Notes under the pieces: generated by a model
What the model was told of the DNA's origin: nothing
The model's database searches: none
The model's input: only the letters and a program-made list of their open reading frames with translations
DNA from: Arthrobacter sp. Leaf234
GTDB lineage: Bacteria > Actinomycetota > Actinomycetes > Actinomycetales > Micrococcaceae
Direction: 5' to 3'
NCBI RefSeq assembly: GCF_001422665.1
Contig: NZ_LMLU01000007.1
Location: 122,892 to 186,891, forward strand
Length of the DNA stretch: 64,000 bases
Position numbers and translations under genes: made by a program
In this document: positions 57,166-64,000 of the stretch, one piece after another
How positions within the stretch are numbered: the stretch's first letter is position 1
Layout: every line of letters begins with the position of its first letter

Positions 57166-58548
57166 ATGGCCCTCCCCCAGGACGACCCGGTCATCCGACT
57201 CCTCACCGAGCAGAACGCGGCCGACATCTACGCACCCCTCGACGCGGTGGAAGGGATGGTCGTCGATGCAATCGCCTCAGACGCCGCACCTGTGCAAGCA
57301 GCAACGAACGCCGTAAACACAGTTCTTGCCGGGGTCGACGTCGTGAAGGGCTCTGACGCACGGGCGCTTCGAGATGTGCGCAGCACTCAGTACGCCTTGC
57401 CGTTCACCGACGAGGCAGGCTATATCGCCGGCGGCGTCAAGCCGGATGGCGCTTTCAACTTCGAGAAGCCGCCGACTGTTCTCGGGGTGGCGGGAACAGT
57501 CGCCCAGCCTGTCAGCGCCCCTGGCTGGGCTGAGGTTCACGTTGATCAGGACGGATACATTTCTCACGGGGTCAGGTCCGATGGGACGTTCGTGGCCTAT
57601 AAGACCGCCGCGGCGTCGAGCCTTGACGCCGCAAACGACATGCTCGGTTACACGCGCTCGGCCAAGACCCGTATCGCGACCTTGGGCGACTCCTTGACCG
57701 CTGGCTATGACGGGGTCTCCGGTAACTGGTCCACGGGCCAGTCGTGGCCAGCCCAACTCCAAACTCTCGTGCCCGCGGGCGTCGAGGTTTTCAACCGGGC
57801 CGTCGCTGGCTGGACTGCCGATGAGATAGCCATCAATCTGGGGGGTCTCCCCTTTGAGGTTGCAGTCGTGGGCGGGACAATCCCTGCGTCGGGTCCGGTG
57901 AATCTGACGACTAGCCAGATAATTGGCTGGACCGGTGCGAACAACATCCGATCCTTCCACGGTTCCCTCGCTGGTATCTCCGGGGTGATCCGAAAGAATG
58001 AGGGCAACGCGCTCATCTTCACCAGGAACAGTGCGGGGGCGGCGACACCCGTCGACGGGCCGCTCCGCTTCGCCGCGAACTGGGACCTGCACCGGACCGA
58101 CACCCTCATCATCTTCATCGGGCGCAATGACGTCTCTAATAACGTCATCGGCGCCGACTCGAGCGTCGTCACTCACGTCGTCGCCTCCACACAGAGGCTC
58201 GTGAACTACCTGACGGTCGATCTCAAACAAGTCATCTTGGTCGGGACAATCACAACGACAACCGAAACTCGCGGGACCGCCGGGCACGCGACCGTGACGA
58301 GTATCAACGCCGCCCTCGCGGCGAAGTACGGCCCACGCTTCGTGGACGTCCGCCGGTACCTCATCGACAGGTGCATCTACGACCAGGGCATCACTCCTAC
58401 ATCGGACGATCTTGCAGCCATGGCGGCGGACACTTTGCCGCCGTCCATCATGGCCGACGGGACGCACTACACCAAAGCCTCAGCCGCACTTCTGGCGTCA
58501 AAGGTCTTCTACCCATACCTGCAATCGAGAGGCTGGATCCCGCAGTGA
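57166..58548 (+). CDS. SGNH/GDSL-hydrolase tail protein
   Basis: 460 residues. An N-terminal fibre-like part carries two copies of a small repeat (EAGYIAGGVKPDGAF and QDGYISHGVRSDGTF). The catalytic domain has ATLGDSLTAG (Ser176), IFIGRNDV (Asn) and MADGTHYT (Asp-x-x-His), the SGNH hydrolase set. It probably deacetylates or de-esterifies a surface polysaccharide during adsorption. Confidence 0.8.
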   Translation: MALPQDDPVIRLLTEQNAADIYAPLDAVEGMVVDAIASDAAPVQAATNAVNTVLAGVDVVKGSDARALRDVRSTQYALPFTDEAGYIAGGVKPDGAFNFEKPPTVLGVAGTVAQPVSAPGWAEVHVDQDGYISHGVRSDGTFVAYKTAAASSLDAANDMLGYTRSAKTRIATLGDSLTAGYDGVSGNWSTGQSWPAQLQTLVPAGVEVFNRAVAGWTADEIAINLGGLPFEVAVVGGTIPASGPVNLTTSQIIGWTGANNIRSFHGSLAGISGVIRKNEGNALIFTRNSAGAATPVDGPLRFAANWDLHRTDTLIIFIGRNDVSNNVIGADSSVVTHVVASTQRLVNYLTVDLKQVILVGTITTTTETRGTAGHATVTSINAALAAKYGPRFVDVRRYLIDRCIYDQGITPTSDDLAAMAADTLPPSIMADGTHYTKASAALLASKVFYPYLQSRGWIPQ

Positions 58549-59225
58549 CCGCTCGCGCCATCATCGCCCCGGTGTCCTTCGGCGACACCACCCTCCCGAA
58601 GATCGAACTTGCGTACGTACGGCCTGTCGCTGGTGCAGTGAACGACTGGGCTGCGGACATCCTGCCGGTCGGTTTGCTCGCGTCCTGGCCCGATCTTGTC
58701 AGCGGTTTGGTACTTCCGTCTCGCTCCGCCGCTGGCAACATGCCATCTGTCGTGACTGATGGCGGCCGGCGGATCGTCCGGTTCGACGGTGTCGCGAACT
58801 GGATGCAACTCGCCTACGCGAAACCTCAACCAATGACAACGGTCATCGTCGCGAGGATGAACGAACTGAAGGCTGGCAACACCGTCCTCGCCGGAGGCGT
58901 GCACGTCCGCACCGACGGCACCAACACGAAAATGGAAGTCACGGCCGGGACAGCACTCGGCACCTCGGCGGCCGCAGTCAACACCAACTGGCGGATCTAC
59001 ATCGTCGTCAACAACGGTGCAAATTCCAGCATCAGCGTCGACGGAGTCGAAGTAGCCGGCAATGCGGGCACCAGCTCGAGGACGTTCATCAACCTCGGGA
59101 TCAACAGCGCCGCCAGCGTCTTCAACAGGACGGACTACACGCGCCTCGCGTTCCTGCCCTACGCCGCCACCACCGCCGAACGTGCTTCGATCCTCGCCCA
59201 GATGAAAGCCCAGTACGGCCTCTGA
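58545..59225 (+). CDS. LamG/concanavalin-like tail protein
   Basis: 226 residues from a GTG overlapping the SGNH gene stop (GTGA). RRIVRFDGVANWMQLAYAKP, TTVIVARMNELKAGNTVLAG and YIVVNNGANSSISVDGVEV fit a LamG-like sugar-binding sandwich. Coupled to the esterase, it may be its carbohydrate-binding partner. Confidence 0.68.
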   Translation: MTARAIIAPVSFGDTTLPKIELAYVRPVAGAVNDWAADILPVGLLASWPDLVSGLVLPSRSAAGNMPSVVTDGGRRIVRFDGVANWMQLAYAKPQPMTTVIVARMNELKAGNTVLAGGVHVRTDGTNTKMEVTAGTALGTSAAAVNTNWRIYIVVNNGANSSISVDGVEVAGNAGTSSRTFINLGINSAASVFNRTDYTRLAFLPYAATTAERASILAQMKAQYGL

Positions 59226-59237
59226 CCCAGCCACGCG

Positions 59238-59270
59238 AAGGGGAGTCACCAGCGACGGTGGCTCCCCTTT
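59238..59270 (+). terminator. Terminator between tail genes
   Basis: Thirteen-bp stem (59238-59250 with 59257-59269, one G-T pair), 6-nt loop, ending in TTT. It separates the SGNH/LamG pair from the tailspike gene, so the latter may be read through or have its own promoter. Confidence 0.75.
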
Positions 59271-59292
59271 CCCATGCCCGTAGGAGGGTGCA

Positions 59293-60849
59293 ATGCCGGA
59301 AACCCCAGCTACACGGGTACTCACGGAGGCGAACGCCGTCGAACTGTTCAAGGACCTGTTCAACGACATCACGGGCGCCCCGTTCAACGTGGTCTTCGAT
59401 GCCCTCATCTGGACGCCCGAGATCATCGAGCAAAACACGATCGGGCTCCGCCTGGCCGGGCAGACCCCCGGCTTCCACCAAGCCCCAGCAGGGTTCTGCA
59501 GGTACAAAGGTGAGGTAGAGATCCATACGAAGACGTTCCTCGAGGGCCGGGGGCGGGAAGCCACGCAGTTCCACCACGCGGCCGGCCTCGGGTGGGACGC
59601 CCGCGGATTCGTCTTCCCCCCTGGCACCCACGACGCAGGGCTTCGCCATCTAACCGTCGACGGCCGCTACTTCGAGCGAGACACCACCATCGGCACCGCC
59701 CCCGGCACGCAGCCCGCCGGCGGGATCTACGGCACCAACGTGTCCGTCGTGAACTCCCGGCACATCTACCTCGAGCACGTGCGCTCCATCAACGCCGTCC
59801 AGCACTGCTTCGACTTCACCACCCCGTACTACGGGAACGCCGGCGACGGCGCGATCATCCCGGACCCCTCCGAATTCATCTACGCCACCGACTGCTACGC
59901 CGATAAGTACGGCGACGACGGCTTCACCTCCCACGGATCCGGACACATCTGGTACACCCGCTGCCACGCCAACGGAACCCGCTACGCGCTGGAACGCTCC
60001 TACGTGAACTCCAACGGCTTCGAAGCCGACGACTACTCCTACGACGTCAACCACACCGACTGCTACTCCACAGGCAACGCTCACGGCTTCGAAGCGAAGG
60101 CCCACGGCACCATGAGCGCCGCACGAGACGTCACCTACATCGGATGCCATGCCGAGCGGAACGAATGCAACTGGTCGCAGCGACACATCGGCCATCACGT
60201 GAACTACCCCGGCAACCCTGCCGTACGATCGCTGACCGCTGAGAACATCCAGATGATCGGTTGTAAGTCCACGCACCCTCGCCGGGTGTTCTTCGGCGGT
60301 GTCGAGAACCCCGACCAGGACGTCCCAGACGACCAGACGCCACCCGGGAGCCAGTACCACCACTGGGTTGTCGGCGCATATCACGGGGTCACAAACACCA
60401 ACTTCACGATGCGCAGCGACCCGAACTACAACTACGCCGGCAGCTCCGCGGTACTCATCCACTTCCTCGCCGGAGAAGTCGTCCTCGACGGCTACCGCAT
60501 CCAAGGCCACACCACCGGCACCTGGGACATCCACTGCACCGGGGGGGATCAGCCCGCCGAGAACGTCACCATCCTCGGCGGCACCCATAAGGACTCAGCA
60601 CCCGGCGGCATCTCCTGCGGAGGATCCTCCAACGCATCCATCCAGCACATCCGGCTCTCACGCAACGTGCCGGGTTCGCCGAACAAGACAGCGTGCCGCG
60701 CCTTCGGAAACAAGACCATCCGCGACGTGAAGATCGACCCCGCCACCCCGTACCAGTACAACTTCGACATCAGCCAGACGTTCTACAGCCAGTACGAGAG
60801 CCCCCTGGTGACAAACGTGGCCTACAACCCGCAGCCCGTCTTCGCCTAG
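59293..60849 (+). CDS. Beta-helix tailspike-like protein
   Basis: 518 residues. A short N-terminal anchoring region (VLTEANAVELFKDLFNDITG) and a long parallel beta-helix with repeated coils rich in His, Asn, Gly and aromatic residues (GAIIPDPSEFIYATDCYADK; YTRCHANGTRYALERSYVNS). Such proteins bind or depolymerise host polysaccharides. AGGAGGGTGCA precedes the ATG. It is the last late gene. Confidence 0.75.
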   Translation: MPETPATRVLTEANAVELFKDLFNDITGAPFNVVFDALIWTPEIIEQNTIGLRLAGQTPGFHQAPAGFCRYKGEVEIHTKTFLEGRGREATQFHHAAGLGWDARGFVFPPGTHDAGLRHLTVDGRYFERDTTIGTAPGTQPAGGIYGTNVSVVNSRHIYLEHVRSINAVQHCFDFTTPYYGNAGDGAIIPDPSEFIYATDCYADKYGDDGFTSHGSGHIWYTRCHANGTRYALERSYVNSNGFEADDYSYDVNHTDCYSTGNAHGFEAKAHGTMSAARDVTYIGCHAERNECNWSQRHIGHHVNYPGNPAVRSLTAENIQMIGCKSTHPRRVFFGGVENPDQDVPDDQTPPGSQYHHWVVGAYHGVTNTNFTMRSDPNYNYAGSSAVLIHFLAGEVVLDGYRIQGHTTGTWDIHCTGGDQPAENVTILGGTHKDSAPGGISCGGSSNASIQHIRLSRNVPGSPNKTACRAFGNKTIRDVKIDPATPYQYNFDISQTFYSQYESPLVTNVAYNPQPVFA

Positions 60850-60856
60850 TCACAGA

Positions 60857-60890
60857 AAAGCCCCGCACTCCAACCGGAGTGCGGGGCTTT
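60857..60890. terminator. Bidirectional terminator at the end of the late operon
   Basis: Perfect 15-bp stem (60857-60871 with 60876-60890), AACC loop, with A-run on the left and T-run on the right. It can stop both the late operon and the convergent O-acetyltransferase transcript. Confidence 0.9.
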
Positions 60891-60903
60891 CTACGTTCAG
60901 CAT

Positions 60904-61731
60904 TCAATTACTGACGGTCACCGTGTGTTTTGGTTCGTCGAATTCGTGCCCTGCTGCGGCCGCAACGATGTCTCCCTCATCGCGGGCGTGCGCCTGAAAG
61001 CTGCAGGAGTCGCAGGTGAGAAGCTTCGAGCCTCGTGGCACGGGTGCCGGCTCTTCGGGGCTGAGCATGGGCTCGATCTCCTCGGTCAGGTCAAAGCTGT
61101 TCTGGGTGTGCTTCCGTACCCAGTGGACGTTACTGCGTCGCACAGTGGCCGGCGACCCGGCGGCCAGTGAATGGGGAGGTATCGGGCCTCCTCGCATCAC
61201 CATGCTCCGAGCACCGATGATGCTGCCAGTGCCGATGTGCGACCCGGGCATGATGAACGTCTCCTGCCCGATCCACACATGATCCTCGATGACCACGGGG
61301 CGGGAAGGGTTGATGCGCTGCCCTGTGACGCCGTCGTAGATCGGGTGGGAGTCGTCGCCCTTGATGCGAACGTGGTTGGCGATGAGGATGTCGTCACCGA
61401 TGGTGATGCTCTGGCCCTCAGCGGTATTCACCTGCAGGTCGATACCGCAGTAGATGTTGTATCCGAATGAGACGCTGCAGCCGAGGCCTAAAGACGTGCG
61501 GCCCCGGTAGAAACCCTTGTCAGCCAGGGATGCAATCGAGTCGTCACGTTGGAAAGCGATCTGCCCATACATGCGCACGTTCTCCCCGAAGACGAGCTTG
61601 CAGTTCGAGCCCCTGAACTCCACGATGCTGTAGCCGTTCGTTCTCGGGGTTCCCTCGATGACGTTCCCGTTGTCGTCCGAATAGGGCTTGATATCTGCTC
61701 CGCGCAGCAGGACAGGCGTGATTTCGTTCAT
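60904..61731 (-). CDS. Left-handed beta-helix O-acetyltransferase (probable lysogenic conversion)
   Basis: 275 residues. Hexapeptide repeats (ITIGDDILIANHVRIKGDDS; VVIEDHVWIGQETFIMPGSH; IGTGSIIGARSMVM) and AAGSPATVRR are typical of WbbJ/MaaA/NodL-type acetyltransferases. The 60-residue C-terminal extension contains LLTCDSCSF. Being leftward and outside the late operon it is probably expressed in the lysogen and may acetylate a surface sugar, altering phage adsorption. ATG 61731 has AAGGAA upstream. Confidence 0.82.
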   Translation of the reverse strand: MNEITPVLLRGADIKPYSDDNGNVIEGTPRTNGYSIVEFRGSNCKLVFGENVRMYGQIAFQRDDSIASLADKGFYRGRTSLGLGCSVSFGYNIYCGIDLQVNTAEGQSITIGDDILIANHVRIKGDDSHPIYDGVTGQRINPSRPVVIEDHVWIGQETFIMPGSHIGTGSIIGARSMVMRGGPIPPHSLAAGSPATVRRSNVHWVRKHTQNSFDLTEEIEPMLSPEEPAPVPRGSKLLTCDSCSFQAHARDEGDIVAAAAGHEFDEPKHTVTVSN

Positions 61732-61825
61732 GAGTGTGCGTTCCTTCGTCGAGACCTTCGCCAATGGTGTCATAGCAGGGTGCGAGGACGTTGGACCGTC
61801 ACCGCGGGCGCTTAGGGTCACACCC

Positions 61826-62134
61826 ATGGAACGCGCACCCCGCCCAGGCTGGCACGGCATCCCACCCTCGAGGGACAGGTACGTGCCACCGATCAGCTTG
61901 CCGGGACCCACATCCGGAATCACCGAGACTACTGACAAAGCACCGCCGATCTGGATTGACCTCGTGTACGCGGACGGGCAGAAGCAGACAGTGAGAGGCT
62001 TCGCGATGGCGTGGACCAACAGCATGGTCCGCGTGCAGTGGGTCGAATACAGCGTGGCACGTGAAGTGTGGGTTGACGCCGGCGTGGTGAAGCGCCGCCA
62101 GCTCGAGGAGCGGAAGCGGAACCGCGACGGCTGA
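61826..62134 (+). CDS. Small conserved phage protein, copy 1 of a paralogous pair
   Basis: 102 residues. The core GFAMAWTNSMVRVQWVEYSV then REVWVDAGVVKRR is shared with the protein encoded convergently at 62135-62443. Promoter TTGGAC (61791-61796), 16 bp, TAGGGT (61813-61818), then 7 nt to the ATG predicts a leaderless message. Function unknown. Confidence 0.65.
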   Translation: MERAPRPGWHGIPPSRDRYVPPISLPGPTSGITETTDKAPPIWIDLVYADGQKQTVRGFAMAWTNSMVRVQWVEYSVAREVWVDAGVVKRRQLEERKRNRDG

Positions 62135-62443
62135 TCAGGCTGGGGTGACCGCGTTCCTCCACACCCAACCCTCTCGCCACGCGTCGACGTGCTGCTCGTA
62201 GAAGCGAATCTTCACGGCGGTTCTGGTCCACGCTGTTGCCATGGCTTGCATCCGCACGGCCTGCGTTGGGTAGCGCACCCACGCATACACGCGGCGCGGC
62301 TGGTCAAAGTTCTTCGGAGGGTTCTGTCGAAGCTGCAGCTCGGCTGCGGTGAGGAGCATGGGTTCCTCGCGCATCACCCATTCCCCGATCCGCTCGTCCA
62401 TCAAGCGGCCGTAGTGCTCGGCGTACCGCTTGTTCTGGCCCAT
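62135..62443 (-). CDS. Small conserved phage protein, copy 2 of a paralogous pair
   Basis: 102 residues from ATG 62443. AMATAWTRTAVKIRFYEQHV then REGWVWRNAV aligns with the core of the protein at 61826-62134. Its stop codon abuts that of the other copy, forming TGATCA. TACCCT lies 7 nt before the ATG, again a leaderless arrangement. Confidence 0.62.
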   Translation of the reverse strand: MGQNKRYAEHYGRLMDERIGEWVMREEPMLLTAAELQLRQNPPKNFDQPRRVYAWVRYPTQAVRMQAMATAWTRTAVKIRFYEQHVDAWREGWVWRNAVTPA

Positions 62444-62485
62444 TTGATGCAGGGTAGGAGCCGCCGGTGACCTTATGATCGGCTC

Positions 62486-62719
62486 ATGACTGCTCAGCCC
62501 CGTTTCATGACCCTCACCGATGCTGCGGAGGAGTTGGCGGTGAGTCAGTCTCAGATGTACGCGCTCGTGAAGTCTGGCGACCTGCAAGCGATTCAGGTTG
62601 GCGGCCGCGGGCAATGGCGGGTAGAGCGGGTGAAGCTCGAGGAGTACATTGCCCGCATGTACGAGCAGGCGGAAAAGCAGCGTGGGAAGCTCAAGCTGGA
62701 AGACCTCCCCGCCGAATAG
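62486..62719 (+). CDS. Excisionase-family HTH protein
   Basis: 77 residues. FMTLTDAAEELAVSQSQMYA then LVKSGDLQAIQVGGRGQWRV and KLEEYIARMY form a MerR/excisionase-type winged HTH (helix-turn-helix domain 17). Convergent with the integrase and 12 bp from its stop, it is the best candidate for the recombination directionality factor. TATGAT lies 6 nt before the ATG, so it may be leaderless. Confidence 0.8.
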   Translation: MTAQPRFMTLTDAAEELAVSQSQMYALVKSGDLQAIQVGGRGQWRVERVKLEEYIARMYEQAEKQRGKLKLEDLPAE

Positions 62720-62731
62720 CCTTTGGCCCGG

Positions 62732-63859
62732 CTAGGCGCCGGCGATGGCTCGTTGAGCGCTCACTGCTGTGGACTCAAGCGCCTCGGGTAGCAGGTGGCT
62801 GTAGAGGTCGGTCGTTGTGGTCGTGGACTCGTGTCCCAGCCGCCGGGACAGCTTGAAGATGTCGGTGCCGGCGTTCAGCATCCACGACGCATGGGTGTGG
62901 CGGAGATCGTGCAGGCGTGGCTTCTTCTCCAGCCCGTGCGCCTGCGCGGCGACGATCGCCGGGTACCAGGCTCGCCGATAGACGGTCCCGTTGCGCATGA
63001 CCTTCCCCGTCGGCGACGTGAACACCTCGCCCTTGGTGAGCTTCGCCCGCTTCACGAGCGACGACACCACGGCGACAGTGTCCGGCGCCAGGGCGACCGT
63101 CCTCCGGGACCTGCGGGTCTTCGGCGGGCCCACGTAGTACCCGCCCGCCCCGTCCTGCTTCCACGCCTTCGAGATACGCACGGACGGCGTCGCGCCGTCG
63201 AGGTCGAAGTCCGACGCAACGAGTGCCGTCGCCTCCCCCATGCGTAGCCCTGTTGCCACGAGGAACCGGAACAGGGGCACATAGTGGGGGTGTGCGAAGC
63301 GCATGAGAAGCCGGAACTCCTCGTGCGTGAGGAACGTGACCGGCTCGACGATGTGGTCGCCCTTCGGCAGGTTGACCCCCTTACACGGGTTGTCGGGTCG
63401 CAGCTTCAACCGCACCGCGGTGGACAGACCGGCGGACAGGAGCCCGTGCACATTCGCGATGGTCTTCGCGGACTTCCCCTGCGCCTGCATCCACTTGATC
63501 CAGGCGACGACGTCGTCGTACTCGATCGCGTCTACTGGGCGGCCACCGAGTGGCCCGTTGAGGTAGAGGCGAAGGTACGTTCGGTACTTGCTCTCCGTGC
63601 CGAGGCTGATGTTCGTGAGCGACCCGACGTGCTTCTCGATCGTCGAGGTGACAGTCGGGGCGAGGGACTTCTGCTCGAGGATGAGCCTTTGGGCGATGTC
63701 GAAGGACTGCCCGTTGGCGTCGAGGAGTCTCTTGAGAGTGAGCGCGTGGTCGCGGTCCTCTGTGGCGATGGAGTCCTGCTTGCGTGTGAGCGGGTCCCGC
63801 CATCGGACGGTGTAGCTGATGTCCCCATTCCGCAGGGGCCGCTCGACGATGTGTGCCAT
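62732..63859 (-). CDS. int: Tyrosine-family integrase
   Basis: 375 residues. Arm-binding and core-binding domains occupy the first 170 residues. The catalytic domain has all expected residues: Arg206 (TGLRMGE), Lys247 (PPKTRRSRR), His317 and Arg320 (HDLRH), His343 (LGHES) and the nucleophile Tyr353 (TTTTTDLYSHL). It recombines attP with the tRNA 3' end about 110 bp away. TAGAGT (63867-63872) sits 7 nt before the ATG with no ribosome binding site, so a leaderless transcript is predicted. A GTG at 63877 would overlap that hexamer. Confidence 0.96.
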   Translation of the reverse strand: MAHIVERPLRNGDISYTVRWRDPLTRKQDSIATEDRDHALTLKRLLDANGQSFDIAQRLILEQKSLAPTVTSTIEKHVGSLTNISLGTESKYRTYLRLYLNGPLGGRPVDAIEYDDVVAWIKWMQAQGKSAKTIANVHGLLSAGLSTAVRLKLRPDNPCKGVNLPKGDHIVEPVTFLTHEEFRLLMRFAHPHYVPLFRFLVATGLRMGEATALVASDFDLDGATPSVRISKAWKQDGAGGYYVGPPKTRRSRRTVALAPDTVAVVSSLVKRAKLTKGEVFTSPTGKVMRNGTVYRRAWYPAIVAAQAHGLEKKPRLHDLRHTHASWMLNAGTDIFKLSRRLGHESTTTTTDLYSHLLPEALESTAVSAQRAIAGA

Positions 63860-63901
63860 GCCCTGAACTCTAGGCACCGGCGCTGACTTTCAGACCCCCC
63901 G

Positions 63902-63931
63902 TTTGTGAGCAGGTGAGCCAGTTTTGTGAGC
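63902..63931. promoter_or_regulatory. Direct repeats, candidate integrase arm sites
   Basis: TTTGTGAGC occurs at 63902-63910 and 63923-63931, 21 bp apart (two helical turns), between the integrase start and the core. The same half-site forms the palindrome at 17174-17194. Likely P-arm and P'-arm integrase sites. Confidence 0.5.
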
Positions 63932-63943
63932 GGGAAACAGAAA

Positions 63944-63963
63944 AGGCCCGGTTTCCCGGGCCT
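63944..63963 (-). terminator. Phage-borne terminator for the tRNA gene
   Basis: Read leftward: AGGCCCGG, loop GAAA, CCGGGCCT, then TTTTC. It lies 7 bp beyond the tRNA 3' end and belongs to the phage side of the junction, replacing the host terminator now stranded at 17011-17055. Confidence 0.88.
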
Positions 63964-63969
63964 CGAACT

Positions 63970-63995
63970 GTGGAGCTAAGGGGATTCGAACCCCT
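63970..63995. repeat. Right attachment site (restored tRNA 3' end)
   Basis: Identical to 17060-17085 over 26 bp. Here the sequence continues into the rest of the tRNA (GGGTC reading left into the repeat), so the phage core completes a functional tRNA gene. Confidence 0.95.
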
Positions 63996-64000
63996 GACCC
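63971..64000 (-). tRNA. tRNA, 3' part only (probably tRNA-Ala)
   Basis: The last 30 nt of a leftward tRNA: T-arm AGGGGTTCGAATCCCCT and acceptor strand TAGCTCC with discriminator A. The T at acceptor position 70 would give G3:U70 if the 5' strand is GGGGCTA, as in E. coli tRNA-Ala(GGC), whose 3' end is the same. CCA is not encoded. The anticodon lies outside the window. Confidence 0.8.

Larger units (their letters stand above)
17060..63995. mobile_element. Integrated temperate siphovirus prophage (about 46.9 kb)
   Basis: Bounded by a 26-bp perfect direct repeat of a tRNA 3' end (17060-17085 and 63970-63995). It contains a full set of functions: integrase beside the right end, leftward repressor operon and operators, recombination and replication genes, terminase, portal, capsid, tail, lysis and receptor-binding genes. 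All essential structural genes read open, so the prophage may be inducible. Gene order and small-protein content suggest an Arthrobacter-type siphovirus with extra accessory genes on both strands. Confidence 0.95.

Overview
The window looks like part of the chromosome of a high-GC actinobacterium, most likely Arthrobacter sensu lato (Micrococcaceae). The evidence is GC-rich third codon positions, frequent GTG starts, ATGA/GTGA stop-start overlaps, an NrdH-type redoxin, the gene families present, and phage genes of the type carried by Arthrobacter phages. About 17 kb of host chromosome is followed by an apparently complete 46.9 kb temperate siphovirus prophage. The prophage sits in the 3' end of a tRNA gene (probably tRNA-Ala), whose last 30 nt form the right edge of the window. 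No strain or phage identity was looked up; names rest on motif recognition only.

Host part (1-17059): the first 20 codons of nrdH (minus strand) with its regulatory region; a tightly overlapped minus-strand lipid operon (FAD amine-oxidase-like protein, DUF1365 protein, two cyclopropane-fatty-acid-synthase-family methyltransferases) with a divergent LysR regulator; a decayed short-chain dehydrogenase; a DUF1349-like protein whose stop codon overlaps that of metE; metF-metE with a structured leader; an App1-type phosphatase-domain protein; two small conserved proteins; a secreted DUF5648-like/beta-helix protein; and an HNH nuclease next to the attachment site.

Prophage (17060-63995): the left end holds a leftward lysogeny operon (repressor, lipoprotein, second HTH protein, ImmA/IrrE protease) and an operator array of GTCTAC/GTAGAC half-sites. 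The rightward early operon follows (HTH proteins, many small proteins, PD-(D/E)XK exonuclease, RecT-like annealing protein, SSB, Dam-like methylase, replication proteins, RusA). It is interrupted by a three-gene leftward cassette with a predicted modification-dependent restriction enzyme between two membrane proteins, and further right by a nuclease-like accessory gene and an Abi_C-like gene. The late operon starts after a promoter followed almost at once by a terminator. It runs through four tail/structural proteins, large terminase, portal, MuF, protease-scaffold, decoration protein, capsid, connectors, tail tube, frameshifted tail chaperones, tape measure, tail tip, membrane proteins, M23 endolysin, holin and receptor-binding proteins (SGNH hydrolase, LamG-like, beta-helix tailspike). 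The right end carries a leftward O-acetyltransferase (probable lysogenic conversion), a pair of convergent paralogous small proteins, an excisionase-like HTH protein, and a leftward tyrosine integrase beside the tRNA.

Main observations: (i) many accessory and lysogeny genes have a TAnnnT -10-like hexamer 6-7 nt before the start codon, predicting independent leaderless transcription in the lysogen; (ii) several candidate anti-phage genes are carried by the prophage; (iii) a host secreted protein and a phage protein share a beta-helix domain; (iv) the phage replaces both the tRNA 3' end and its transcription terminator; (v) several RNA-level control structures are visible: a -1 slippery site, a nested scaffold start, a hairpin that hides a ribosome binding site, and hairpins after the capsid and tail-tube genes.
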